From: Monocercomonoides exilis
Taxonomy: Eukaryota; Preaxostyla; Oxymonadida; Polymastigidae
DNA: 64,000 bases
Direction of reading: 5' to 3'
Assembly (NCBI GenBank): GCA_001643675.2
Contig: LSRY02000047.1
Coordinates: 310,001-374,000 of the forward strand
The position numbers and the translations under genes are program-made. The notes below the pieces were generated by a model. The model was not told the DNA's origin. It did not search any database and saw only the letters and a list, made by a program, of their open reading frames with translations. How positions within the stretch are numbered: position 1 is the stretch's first letter; every line of letters starts with the position of its first letter. Of the stretch, positions 23,333 to 34,300 are shown one piece after another.

Positions 23333-24322
23333 TTATTGTGTCAAGTTTCTGTAATGTTCATTCAGAAGTGCTCTTTCTGTTGTGGTTCCTGCTTGCAACA
23401 ACCCATTCAGCGCCTTTCCCTTCAGAGGTGACTGTTCATGTTCATTGTCAGCATATAGCTTGTGTTCAAAGAGATCCCATTCGCCAAGTTTATTCATTGC
23501 TCTTCTTTTCTTCCTCCTTCGCGTTTCCCATCTTTCCAGCATTGCCCATGCTGCTCACTCCTCTCATAACCCACCATCTCCGTTCCTGACATTGATTCGC
23601 AATCCTTCTCCCTCAACAGCAGGCAAAGCCTTTTTATCTTTTGTTGTGCCTCATCTGTTTCCTATTGCTCCATCTCATTCGCTTCCTCCAGCTCTTTTGC
23701 ATCATTCAGCAAAATCTTTGTGATCCCTTCGTCATCATTGAAGGAGAAGATATCACTTTACAGAAAAACTCGAGACTCATCGCATTCATTAAATTCAATA
23801 ACCACACCAACAAGCCCATGCACAAATGTTCTCTGAATCGCTTGCAAACTTCTGTGCTTTTACGGTATGGGTCACCACTTTTGGTACTTCAATCACGCTG
23901 CACCGCAAAAGACACCACATGAGGAACATATCTGCCTTGCTGAGTTCGTCGTTGTTCGTCGTCTGCTTCTGCTGGATGAAGATGTTGAAGGCAAATGATT
24001 CAGATGAAGCGATGCTACCGAGCTATGAGTAGCTTTCTTCCTCTTTTCACTGCACGGATCTTCATTTTTAGTTGTTTTTCACTTTTCCTGGTGAATGCTT
24101 CCATCTCCTTCGATTTCAGATAAATCAGCTGTCAATCGACAAACCTGTTTTATTTTTATGTAAACTCATGACTACAGCATCGAGAGGGAGCATTGGTAAA
24201 ATATCATGCTCATGAAGGAGCAACTGGTAAGGGTATTTGAGAATTTGATGCGCAATCGGACTAGAATGCTTGCTGAACTTTCTATTTTTTAGTGTTGAGA
24301 TAAACTTATTGGAAATAAACAA
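23333..24322 (-). pseudogene. unresolved spliced or decayed locus
   Basis: Protein-like pieces occur in series on the minus strand, but not as one clean gene. About 24280-24150 encodes SSPIAHQILKYPYQLLLHEH and continues to HKNKT. A GTTTGT...AAAAG intron then joins in phase to NEDPCSEKRKKATHSS and a Ser/Arg-rich stretch ending CGVFCG near 23894. A GTGATT...GTAAAG intron of about 140 nt would join in phase to DIFSFNDDEGITKILLNDAK, which meets a TAG near 23670. The same frame continues protein-like beyond the TAG (ETDEAQQKIKRLCLLL). A third piece in another frame (23542-23333) reads NKLGEWDLFEHKLYADNEHE and on to RNLTQ-stop. Either the gene ends at the TAG, or it is a pseudogene with a nonsense and a frameshift lesion. 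The plus strand also has a protein-like frame (FVIIEGEDITLQKNSRL, about 23720-23860), so the strand is not beyond doubt. Confidence 0.3.
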
Positions 24323-24913
24323 AGGCTCACTTTGTCAACATGGAAAAGTCGAATATTAAGCAGTTAATGATGATGGGAAACAGAAATTTGAGGAATTTGA
24401 GGAATTTGAGGAATTTGAGGAAAAAGAAGAGGAAGAGAAAGAAATAACAGCTATTAATTTGAGAGACAATTTCAATGAATGTGATTTGGGAATGGAACGA
24501 AGGGCCATTTGAATGAAGAAGGAAGAATTGCAATTGACAGAGAAGAGAATGAAGAGGATCGACACAAACACTTTTCCTTCTCAGTTTCATGGAAAATATT
24601 ACAAGAAAGGGGATAAGACGAGAAAGCGAGAGGTTGCAAGAGATGATAGCTGACCAATTGAACACATAATAAAAAAATAGAACTTCTGAGAAGAAAATAA
24701 AGCTCAATAATTCGTTGTGAAGATTCTTGGTGGCAATTAAAGAAAAGATTTGAAAGGATTTTTTATCTTTTTCATTTATTTTTTTTCCCCTTGAAATGAG
24801 ACAAAATAAAACTCTTAAAAGCTTCTTTCAAAACGAATGTTTTCAATATCGTGAGTGCATAATAAAAAGAAAAATATCAATTTGGAGTTACAGAATTTAA
24901 AAGATTCAATTTA
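24323..24913. other. intergenic with a short nonamer tandem repeat
   Basis: No supported gene. Four perfect copies of AATTTGAGG lie at 24385-24420. A plus-strand frame over them reads EEFEEFEEFEEKEEEE and ends at INLRDNFNECDLGMERRAI-stop. This could be a remnant exon but has no start or partner that I can define. Confidence 0.5.
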
Positions 24914-26364
24914 TTAAATATTCACAAAGAAATTGGAAAAATTTTTCATAAAATGAGCATGATATTTTTCATAAACAAAATCAAATATTTCATGCAAGCA
25001 TGTGATGCTATCTTCGTATCCTTCTTCTTCCATCCATTCAAATATTTTTCTTTTGAATGTCTTTCTTTTCGCTTCATCCATTTCATCATCCGTCTTTTTT
25101 TTCAATATTTGTGAAATATTCAAAAAGAAATGAAAACAATAGAATACAATAAAATCGTTCAAAGTTGATTGTTTCATTTCCTCCAAAAATGCATCAATGA
25201 CACCTTTCTTCAACAAAGCATCAGCAATCTCGATCACGGCTTCCGTTTCTTTTCTAAAGATAAAAATGCACAAAAAGCTAAAATTTCGGTAATTTTCCAT
25301 TGCTGATCGATAAACTCGAACGATGCTGTCAGTAAGACCAGAAAGCTCTTCATTCCAATGTGGGCACGCCCCAAAGAAATAATAAACAGTAGCGAGCCAT
25401 CTCAAGATTATATTCATTTCTTCTTCTTCTCTTTCTTTTTCTTCTGTTTTTCTCTTCCAATCAATGCATTTCATCAGATGATCCAGTTCTCTGCTTGCCT
25501 CTCTCATAAATTGCAGTTCATCCACAACAACTTCATCCAAGTTATCGTCATAGCTGTATAATCGGTGAATAAAAAACTGCCAAGCTGATTGATAAGCAAT
25601 TCGTGTCAGATTGTGATGCTCCTGATGATATTTGATGATCTCTTTGATTTGCTTCAAATACAGTTCTTGTTCCAGATACTAATAAAACCGAGAAAGTCAT
25701 TTTAAAAACGTCTTAAATAAAATAGAAAAATTCAGACTTCATGTTTTATATTGCTCAAAGCCCTTAAGACCACCTCAACTTCTATTTTGGTTTCCTCCTT
25801 TTCTTCTTTGTTCAAAGCAACTTTCAGAAGGCAAGGCACACAAACAGAAAGTAATTCTTCTGAACGATCATCGTAATGCAGTATAATATAGCATTCACAG
25901 AGATCAATCAGGAGTTTTTCATTCTTTTCTTCTTTTTTCTTCTCCTCTTCAACAACCATACTTTGAATAATTTTGCTTGCCAATGATTCATTAAAATTTT
26001 TCGAATATAATTCATTCAATAATTCATAACATCCAATAGACTTCAATAAATAAATGATATTTTCCATCGGTATTTTCTTTTCTTCAATCATTTTTCCAAT
26101 TTCATTGAATCGTTCTTCTGTGAAAACAGATTCAAATTCTTCTTCATTCAAATAGGCAATCAATTCGTCCATTTCTTTGAGTTTCCAATTTTGTTCATCT
26201 GCATCGTAATGCCCCAGCTCAGAAAACAATTCTATTAAATTTTATGAATAAAAAGATGTTGAGCATTCCAAGAAACAATAAAAATATTGCAAACTTAAAA
26301 ATTTGTCCGTTGATGGCATCTCTTGAAGTTTATTGGCAGACTTATTATCGGATAATGCTTTCAT
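24914..26364 (-). CDS. ~440-aa alpha-helical protein of a multicopy oxymonad-type family, 3 exons
   Basis: Model (minus strand): exons 26364-26295, 26231-25738, 25678-24914, giving 442 aa with consistent phases (1, then 0). The first exon (MKALSDNKSANKLQEMPST) is followed by an intron opening with GTTTGCA; the second intron opens with GTCTGA. The protein is helical, Glu/Lys-rich and soluble, with no signal peptide or TM helix. Recognisable blocks are KMIEEKKIPMENIIYLLKS, LLSVCVPCLLKVALNKEE, EIIKYHQEHHNLTR, LRWLATVYYFFG and KIFEWMEEEGYEDSITCLHE. From memory this resembles a highly expanded, uncharacterised Monocercomonoides family, perhaps an ARM/HEAT-like helical solenoid; that is inference. 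The dead plus-strand copy at 3610-5063 supports the exon structure, because the first intron sits at the equivalent place. Function unknown. Confidence 0.75.
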
Positions 26365-27081
26365 TCGAATTATAACTGGTTTTTCTCTTTTTATTTAATT
26401 ATTCTTCAGACAAAATAAAATATAAATGCAAATATCGATTATTATCAAGCAAAAAGAAAAGGATCGCAAAGCAAACAATTAATTTTTTGTTTTATATAAA
26501 GAAGTGAAAAAGAAAGTGCGAAGAAGCAATAAGGACTGGTTGTAGGATACCAGAAATTTAAATCTTTTTTCTTTTTGATCTTACCAACAGTTTATTAGAT
26601 GAACATTGTTTTTTTACAATAATTTGAAAAACATTCTTTTAGCACTTTTTTCTCATTTTTGAACGGAACAAATCTAAAAACATAAATTGAATTTGAGTGA
26701 ACAGAAAAAGAAAGCAGATTGTCTTGAAAGTTCAATGGCGTATTCTTCTTGTTTTTTTGATTAAAAAATGAAATTGCAAACAAAAACATGAGATGTTTTT
26801 TTGCTTGATATGTTTTGCATTGTATTGCATTAGCCATGGGTGAAGTAAAGAAAAAAGTTTGTCACGTCCGTCACCACTTCTCCACTACAAAAAAAAAAAA
26901 AAAAAGAAAGAAAGAAAGAACACTAATATTCTATCTGTCAGAGATGATGAAGAAGAGACATTTATTTTATAATGCTCTTCTTAGCTTTAGTCTTTTCGTA
27001 TTTTAAACAAATTTTCCATTATAAAAATACTTAATTAACTTGGATTAGACTATTAATTATTTGTATCGAAAAAAGGGCTTT
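26365..27081. promoter_or_regulatory. divergent intergenic region with A-tract and GAAA repeat
   Basis: This 717-nt gap lies between the start of the minus-strand ~440-aa gene and the plus-strand gene beginning near 27082, so it should contain both promoters. It holds a 17-nt A run (26889-26905) followed directly by GAAA repeats to about 26920. No TATA-like or initiator element can be singled out in such AT-rich DNA. An 80-codon minus-strand frame at 26595-26837 is not supported as a gene. Confidence 0.4.
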
Positions 27082-27562
27082 ATGTGCGCGCTATGGATGA
27101 GAGATGCCCTTACTCAATTGGAAAAGATGGTTCATCTTTTATATGCAGAAAATATTGCCGTCGTTTCTGTTTGACAATATTTGGCTTATATTATAATTTT
27201 TTGCAATTATTATTTCAGAATAAATATAAATATTTATCAATTCCATTTATCTGTTGCTTCTATCTTTCTAAATTAAAAGGACTTCGGCTTCTTCTGCATA
27301 TTTTGTCTTCATCTTCTTTTTCTGTAAAAGACAGTAAAAAGAACTTGTTGCAATGGCGTTGGACAAAAATCAAGCAAATTTTTTCACAACTTTGCATTAT
27401 GCTTCCAAGCGATGCACAACTTTCTAGACTTGCTGAAGTTTGTTTCTCGTCTTTTGGGACTTTTGATGGCCAATGCTCAAAATGTTGTGTGTGCCGCAAA
27501 TGTTCGTTTCGGAATTGTATTAAGCACTCGAGATGTTGTTGCTATTTGGAAGAATCTCGATT
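27082..27562 (+). other. candidate upstream exons, competing frames
   Basis: The frame of the downstream Ser-rich ORF stays open back to 27084 but is unlikely to be coding here: it gives a Cys-rich string (CSKCCVCRKCSFRNC). Another frame starting at ATG 27082 reads MCALWMRDALTQLEKMVHLL and continues to NIAVVS, ending at a GTTTGA donor at 27169. The same frame reopens from about 27331 and at 27412-27562 reads LLGLLMANAQNVVCAANVRF, VLSTRDVVAIWKNLD, then TAA. I counted about 21 RNY codons of 50 in that stretch against 8 of 50 in the overlapping frame, favouring it as the true frame. How it connects to the Ser-rich ORF, or whether it is a separate small gene, is not resolved. Confidence 0.4.
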
Positions 27563-27569
27563 AAGTTCA

Positions 27570-30191
27570 ATGGCTTCGGCTAACGGAAACAAAAATACAT
27601 TCATGGAGGAAAAATTATCTCCAACATTTATCCATAACGTATTGAATCAAGATGAAATATTGTCAACGATGACAATACCCAATCAACAAAAAAGGGAAAT
27701 TTTTAAGATTTTTTCACAAAATAGTATTGGAAATTTGGCAAATAATTCCACTTTTCAGTCACTTAGAAATTGGTTGCCATTAATTTTTCAGGTTATAAAG
27801 CAGGAGCTTAAACTTTTCCAAGAATTAACAAGCCGAAGAATGTGCAGTGCATTCGATTTGATTGCTGTGCCTCATTTAGCAACCCAGCTCATGTCGCTGA
27901 TATTCTTTATTGATTTCAGCTTTCGGACACTTGCCAGAGCCAATCAGTGCTTCTTTTCTCTATCAAAGGATACAAAGTTGAAGCCTCGGGATTCTGTCAG
28001 TTCGATTCATTCTGAATTTTCTGTGTTATCCTTGCCAAAATTCCTGCTTTCGCATTCTTTATCAGAACTGCCATCTGTGCTTTCTTCTTCTTCTCTTTCT
28101 TCTTCTCTTTCTTCTTCTCTTTCTTCTTCTCTTTCTTCATCGGCAACCATGAGCATTATGTGGAACTTCGTCACCAGCATCAAAGCCAGCGCACTGAGCA
28201 TCTGCTGCTTTCTGATTCAGCACGCTTCACCCGCTGACGTCTTTCGCACGCTGAACAAACCTCTTTTCACAGACAATTTCTGTTCCAACGTGCGAGCACA
28301 ATATTCTGCACTTCCTGTGGCCTATTCGATGACGGCAGTCTTTGTGCATCTGCTTGTGAGTGAGGCACATTGCTCAGTCTTAAATGCTCTCACGGCGCTG
28401 CTCGTGGCTGTCCAACAGCGGTTTGGCAGCTGGCGTGTGGGAAATGACATGAAAGATGAAAAGATTGAAATGCGAACAGCAAATAATTCATCGACTTTGC
28501 GAAAAAATGAAATTTTCTCGTCGAATTTGCATTCGACATTTACTGGTGCTACATCTTCTGCTGAGCAAACGTCAAACTTTTTGAAGTTTTCTCCATTCAG
28601 CCCAACACGAAAAGACTTGAAACAATGTCCGTATTCCGTCTCTTCAATAAAGACAAGTCAGTTAAATCATTCTTCCTGCACAGCTTCTTCTTCTTCACAG
28701 TCTTCTTCTTTATCATCATCATCTTCCTCCTCTTCTTCTTCTTCATTGCCTTCTTCTTCGTCAACTTCCCCATTTTCTTCTTCTTCTTCTTCTTCTTCTT
28801 CTTCCTCTTCCTCTTCCTCTTCCTCTTCTTCGCCTAAACGCCATCCAAACTCAAACTTCACTCCTGTTTCTCCTTATTCCCTTTCCTCACGATTGTCTCC
28901 AAAGAAAGAAACACACACAGAAAGCACAACAACAGCAGCTGCCAATGTTGAACTTTTGAGCTTTCTGAGTCCACCTCCGTTTCCTTCTCTTTCTCCGCTG
29001 ATTGATTGCTTGGTTACACCCCCATTGATTGAATCGCCTGGATTTTCTTTTCATCTTTCTTCTTTTACTCCTCCTCCTACTCTTTCTTCTTCTAATTCTT
29101 CTTCTCCATCTTCTTCTTACTCTTACTCTTCCTCTTCCTCTTCCTCTTCTTCCTCTTCCTCTTCCTCTGTAAGTTTCCCAGCATCAGCTTCAACTGAACT
29201 CCACAGTCATTCATCACAACCGGCTTCTCCTCTTTTCTCGCTTTCTCGTTCGCTTTCTCTTTCTCCCTCGCAAAATGCAACAGAAAAGCAACAGCAGCAG
29301 CAACAGATGAAAAAGTCGCAAAGATCGCTTCCTTTTTGCATCTCAGACATTTTGGCATCATCAACTGCGTCGACATCATCATCATCATCATCATCATCAT
29401 CTTCTTCTTCTTCTTCTTCTTCTTCTTCTTCTTCTTCTTCTTCTTCTTCTGTAGCTTTACTCCCTCCGCCTTTTCATATAAATTCTCAAACTTCGAATTC
29501 AGCAATTGCAACATCATCATTAACAGCATCATCATCATCTTCTTCTTCTTCTATTTCTTCTTACTCATTACCATCTTCTTCTTCCTCTTCCTCTTCCTCT
29601 ACTTCTTCTTCTTCTTCTTCTCCGATTTCTCCAAATCCAACTTCTCACTCAGAACTGCCCAAGCCTCATCGTTTCAACGCCGAACACATGAAAATCCTTC
29701 CTCCTCCTCCTTTTATTTCCCCCAAACATCATTCAATTCGCACTAGTTGCTGTTCTTATCAGTGTCATAATTGCTCAGAAGCTGCGCCTCTGCTTTCGAA
29801 TGGCCATCGATATCATCAACAGAATCGGCAGGAGAAAGCAGCCGTTTCTCCTGTTCCAACCGGAATTGGCCAGAACTCATTGAATTTTGGAGCAAATGCT
29901 CATGTGCCGCTTTTTTCTCCGATTTCTCCTGATTCTTTTATTTCTCCGAATTCTCCAATTTCTCCGAGTTCATCATCATCATCTTCGTCGTCGTCGTCGT
30001 CGTCTTCTTCTTCGTCGTCGTCGTCTTCGTCTTCCAGTGATGATTCATCTTTGGCTCGGGATGAGAGCGAGCTGAGAGATGAAATGATTGAAGAAGGACT
30101 GTTTGATCTGGTGGTAGCGTTTATTCACCATCCCATTGCTGAAAAGTCTTTGAATGTTGCTAAATTATTCGAATTTACTCAGCTTTTATAA
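27570..30191 (+). CDS. Ser-rich hypothetical protein (5' end uncertain)
   Basis: The frame is open from 27084. I set the start at the Met of MASANGNKNTFMEEKL (27570, 873 aa) because the preceding sequence is better explained by another frame. Two mixed-composition helical segments are visible. One lies near residues ~1-320, including MWNFVTSIKASALSICCFLI and VLNALTALLVAVQQRFGSW; the other is the last ~40 residues (LRDEMIEEGLFDLVVAFIHH). Between them are long Ser tracts encoded by TCT/TCC/TCA/TCG runs and Pro-rich linkers. The terminal segments could be ARM-like, but this is not established. Additional introns are possible where acceptor-like TTTTCAG sequences occur (near 27756, 27791 and 27919). 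Function unknown. Confidence 0.55.
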   Translation: MASANGNKNTFMEEKLSPTFIHNVLNQDEILSTMTIPNQQKREIFKIFSQNSIGNLANNSTFQSLRNWLPLIFQVIKQELKLFQELTSRRMCSAFDLIAVPHLATQLMSLIFFIDFSFRTLARANQCFFSLSKDTKLKPRDSVSSIHSEFSVLSLPKFLLSHSLSELPSVLSSSSLSSSLSSSLSSSLSSSATMSIMWNFVTSIKASALSICCFLIQHASPADVFRTLNKPLFTDNFCSNVRAQYSALPVAYSMTAVFVHLLVSEAHCSVLNALTALLVAVQQRFGSWRVGNDMKDEKIEMRTANNSSTLRKNEIFSSNLHSTFTGATSSAEQTSNFLKFSPFSPTRKDLKQCPYSVSSIKTSQLNHSSCTASSSSQSSSLSSSSSSSSSSSLPSSSSTSPFSSSSSSSSSSSSSSSSSSSPKRHPNSNFTPVSPYSLSSRLSPKKETHTESTTTAAANVELLSFLSPPPFPSLSPLIDCLVTPPLIESPGFSFHLSSFTPPPTLSSSNSSSPSSSYSYSSSSSSSSSSSSSSVSFPASASTELHSHSSQPASPLFSLSRSLSLSPSQNATEKQQQQQQMKKSQRSLPFCISDILASSTASTSSSSSSSSSSSSSSSSSSSSSSSSSVALLPPPFHINSQTSNSAIATSSLTASSSSSSSSISSYSLPSSSSSSSSSTSSSSSSPISPNPTSHSELPKPHRFNAEHMKILPPPPFISPKHHSIRTSCCSYQCHNCSEAAPLLSNGHRYHQQNRQEKAAVSPVPTGIGQNSLNFGANAHVPLFSPISPDSFISPNSPISPSSSSSSSSSSSSSSSSSSSSSSSSDDSSLARDESELRDEMIEEGLFDLVVAFIHHPIAEKSLNVAKLFEFTQLL

Positions 30192-31377
30192 CAGTTTTGA
30201 TTTTTTTTCTCTCTCTCTTTGAAATGTGGACCAAACAATGGTTTTTTTTCTTTATTAAACATTCGAAATATTAATTGAATTGTGTGAAATTCTGTAAACT
30301 ATTTTCCCTTATATATTTTTTAAGTTTTTTTTCGATTTTTCTTTCTTTAAACTTTTTAGTTTTTTACAAAACAATGTTAAGCTTTTGATATCTTCTCATT
30401 TCATTTTGTTTCTTGTTGTTATTTCGCAAGCTGAATTTTGCTTTTCTTTTTTATTTTATCTTTCAACTTGAATGAAAAAAAGGAAGCTTGCACAAGTGCA
30501 TTCTTCAGCCATTTTGTTTGAACCTTCTCTTTTTCGAACAGAATTTTATATTCTATGAATCGTCAATTATTGTAAATTTTTCTCTTTCTTTTTGATTTTT
30601 TTTCTTTTTTCTTTTCTTTTTTTGTGTTTTGTAAGATTTCCGTTCTTTCAAGTGAATGTTACGCTCTTAGAAAATAAATGGATTATGCTGCTGTAAATTT
30701 ACAATTTGGAGTTGTTTATAATCAACTGTCAATTGTAATGTTAACCATTTCCTTTCATTGCCTGCACCGTGTTATTTGAATGGCAACGCAACTTTTTTCA
30801 CTTTTTTTTCCATTTTCTTTAAGTGTTTATTTAAAAGTGGATTTTCTTCATTCGATCCTTTCTCTGATTGGACTGTCGTTTGGCATCCGCCACGCAAATT
30901 GCATTATTCTCTGATGATTTTTCATTTTTATTAACTTATTCTTTTCTTCTTCTTTTTCTTCTGAGAGCTTTTTGACGGCAAGCAATTGCTTTCTTCATCG
31001 GGAAAAACATGTCGTTTTAGTCATGTTTAGAAAGAAGAAGACAACGTTGTTTGTTTTATTTTTTTCATTTATTCCTTCTCTCTTGATTTTTTTAAAAAGA
31101 TATTTTCAATTTTATTTCGACAATGAGTTGCGTACATGTGCTTAGTAATTGTTTTATTCTTCTTGTTTCAGAGAAGAACATATTGAACACAAGAAAAAAA
31201 AAGAATAAACAAGAAAAAAGAAAAAACAGAAAAATCGAATTTTTTTAAATCTCGCTCCGGTAATCAATCATAAATAATAAAAGAAATCTCAATAATCAAA
31301 AACAAATAATGCACAATTCACAAAATAATAAACTGCAAAGATAACAAAAATCCAAATGAGCGATGTTCAATTAAAGC
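30192..31377. other. convergent intergenic region, nothing recognised
   Basis: About 1.2 kb of T-rich then A-rich DNA separates the 3' ends of the Ser-rich gene and the giant gene. No frame, RNA gene or repeat is supported. Confidence 0.6.
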
Positions 31378-34300
31378 TCATTTTGAATCAGAATCTGAAT
31401 CTAATTCAGATTCTGAATCTGAGTTAAATGCATCCATCAAAGCAGTAGCACTTTCATTTGTGCTTAACATCTGCTTTTGAGCCTCTTTCATTTCACTCAC
31501 AAACTGCTGATTTGATGAAGAAATACATACAAAAGGAACAAACGAAGAATCATCGTGCACAGAAACCGTTTTGTGCTCATTGTCATCAACAGCCTCAGAA
31601 AACTCTTCCAGCATATTTTGAATGAATTCATTCCCACTGGAAGTCTCCTGCTTGAGCGCTTCAATCATCTCCACCATCTTCGGAAGTTTGTTTTCTGCTA
31701 AATTCCATGTTATCAATGCTTCTGAAAGAATAGCATCACAACAGTATTTGTATACGCTCGCTTTCTCTTCTTTGACGATGTTCGTGTTGCGCTCAACCCA
31801 ACTTGGAAGTAAACTCGTCAGCTGGCTGAGGAGAAAATGAGTACCTGTCTGTGAATCAACTAAATTGTGTGTGAGTTTTGAGAGTTTAGACGATACAAGC
31901 TTTGCAGAGAGGCTCATTTGTTCTGCATTAGAAGAAAGAGAAGAAGAATTCGTAGATGATTTAAGAAGCGAATCATCATCCTGTTTGAATAAAAGTGTAT
32001 CGTAAAACGGACTTGCTTGGTCAGATAGCGCATTGCGATTGAGAGAGACCGAGATTAATGGGAGAGAAGGAGTTATATGTTTAAGAGAAAGAGTTTGAAT
32101 TGATGATTGCAAAGACTGGCAAGATGAAACATTGTTGTCTTCCTTTTGAATTGAAGCAGATAGAAATTCTTGCTGATGAGAAAGATTTAGAGTGGAATAT
32201 AGATTAAGAACGCTGTTTGTGAAAGCAGTGGGATTAGAGGAAATTTTGGAAGGAGAAGACAGAGAAGTGGATGAAGAAGGCGACAATGCTTGAGACATTT
32301 GGATTGATGATGGTGAAGATAATGAGAAAGACTGTTTTCCTAGAGAATTTTGAGTATATTTTGTGTTTCTCCTTTCTTTTGAAGCTGCATTTGCAGCCGA
32401 ATCTAAATCGCTTCCCTCAACTTTGCCTTCGGTTTCCAGAATATTTGACAAAGAAAGATGAACATGCTTCAAATTTGCAGCTGTAAAGCTGACAGTCGCA
32501 AAGAATGCTCCAAAATTCGATAAAATACTGTTCATTTCGGTTGAGTCCTTTGGAGTGCTGTGAGAGAAAGAAGATAAATTGGATGTGTTTGTGTTTGTAG
32601 CTTCAGTCGCAGTTGGCATTTCTTGATTGCAAGAAAGGATAGAAGGCTTGCACTGTGCTGTAAGTTGCTCTAATATTTCAAGCAGGCTATCAAAAATATG
32701 TCTTTCATGCTGGGCAATTTCATTCGATGATTCCACATTAATTTTTGACGATTCCTCTTGAGTATGTTCTTCAAACGAAGCTGATCTCTGCGATTCGCTA
32801 ATGACCATATTAGAGTGTTTGATCTGTCCGAATTGTATTTTATCTTTCGTAAGTATATTTGAAGCCGAACTACTGATAGAATGGAAAAGTTTTACAATTT
32901 GTTCCATTGATTGATATAAAAGAGAAGTTAATGATGAAGCACGTGAAGATAAGATGGCTGAAACAACTGCCTTGAGAGATGATTCGACTGCACTGCATTC
33001 AATGTTTGTATCCTTCAAAATGGTGCTAAGCTTCATAAGATTATCTTTCATCTGCTTATCACCTTGCAGTTGCTGTCTTGATTGCTCTGTCATTTTGCTT
33101 TCTGGTGATGACAATGGTGATGCCAATGCAGATATGGAATTCTTTTGCGGAGTTTGAACTTGTGAATTGTTGTTTTGCTCTGTTGATGGGCTAGTTTGCT
33201 GTAAACTTCCGTTTTCTGTGTTTTCAATATCCAAATCTTTGATTTCTCCTCCTTCCTCTTTTGCCTTTTCCTCTTCTTCGATAAATTCCATCCTGATCAC
33301 ACCACCAGATGTTGCAAGTTCTTCACTCTTTTTAGCTTCACTCATTCTTCTCAACAGCCTGTCAAATTCTGTCAATAACACTCGTGCAGCACAAGTCAGT
33401 GGATAGATGCTGATGACTCTACGGTGCGTGAAAGTCCAGTTGTAGCAGATGAACATCACACGCTTTGCCAACTGAGCAAAACCAGAAAACAGATTGATTC
33501 GTTCAGTGTTAATTGAAAGTGGATGTTGAACGATCAAAAGCAAATAGTGAGCATATTCCGCGATTGAACGAAAAAGTGTAGAAAGAATGAGCTTTGGAAA
33601 TCTAATCTTCTGAAAGGCTGAATTTTTGTCTGAATATGAAAAAACAGGTTCAGTCTGCAAATTAAGTGGAGGTGGCTTGTGAGAGATTAACGAGCTTGCA
33701 CAAGATGCTCTTTCGAACTTTTCACAGTCCATTCCAGAAGCATTATTTTCGCTTTCAGTTTCAATGTGTTCAACAGATTCTTCATTTCCATCTTCATATT
33801 CATATTCATTATTTTCCTCAGTTTCATTTTGAGAATCGTCGGCATCTTCTTCAAAGCCCTTCAAGATCCACATGTTCCAATCATCTTCAAAGCATCTTGT
33901 GCAAAAGTATGCTTCAGCCTTTGAAAGACCTTTTGTAATTCTATTCTGCTGCATTTGCAATAGACTTCTCTGAGTAGAAAGTTGCTCGAATTGTTCTGAT
34001 TGCTCGAAAATCCGAGTGTGAAGTTCTTTGAATGTTTCAACCAGAAGCGTAATTGTGGAGACTGCTTCTGAGAGACGCAACGAGAGGAACAATGGCTGTC
34101 TTGTTGACGGAATAATTGAATTAACAGAAGCAAATGGGATAATGATGTCATGATTGAACTCTCCATTCTCCTTTGCTTTCTCTCCTTTTTTGCGGAGGAT
34201 GAAAAGGCATCGCTGGATTGAACCGTCGAGTAGATCGCATATTTCTGCAAAGTTAGAAAGAGAAGATAAAAATGCTGTTGGATCAACTCGAAAAACTTTT

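Noticed and set aside
27412-27562. Possible eIF4E-like C-terminal strand (GIVLSTR then DVVAIWKN)
   Set aside because: The spacing resembles that region of cap-binding proteins, but no conserved tryptophans could be found upstream and the exon structure is unresolved.
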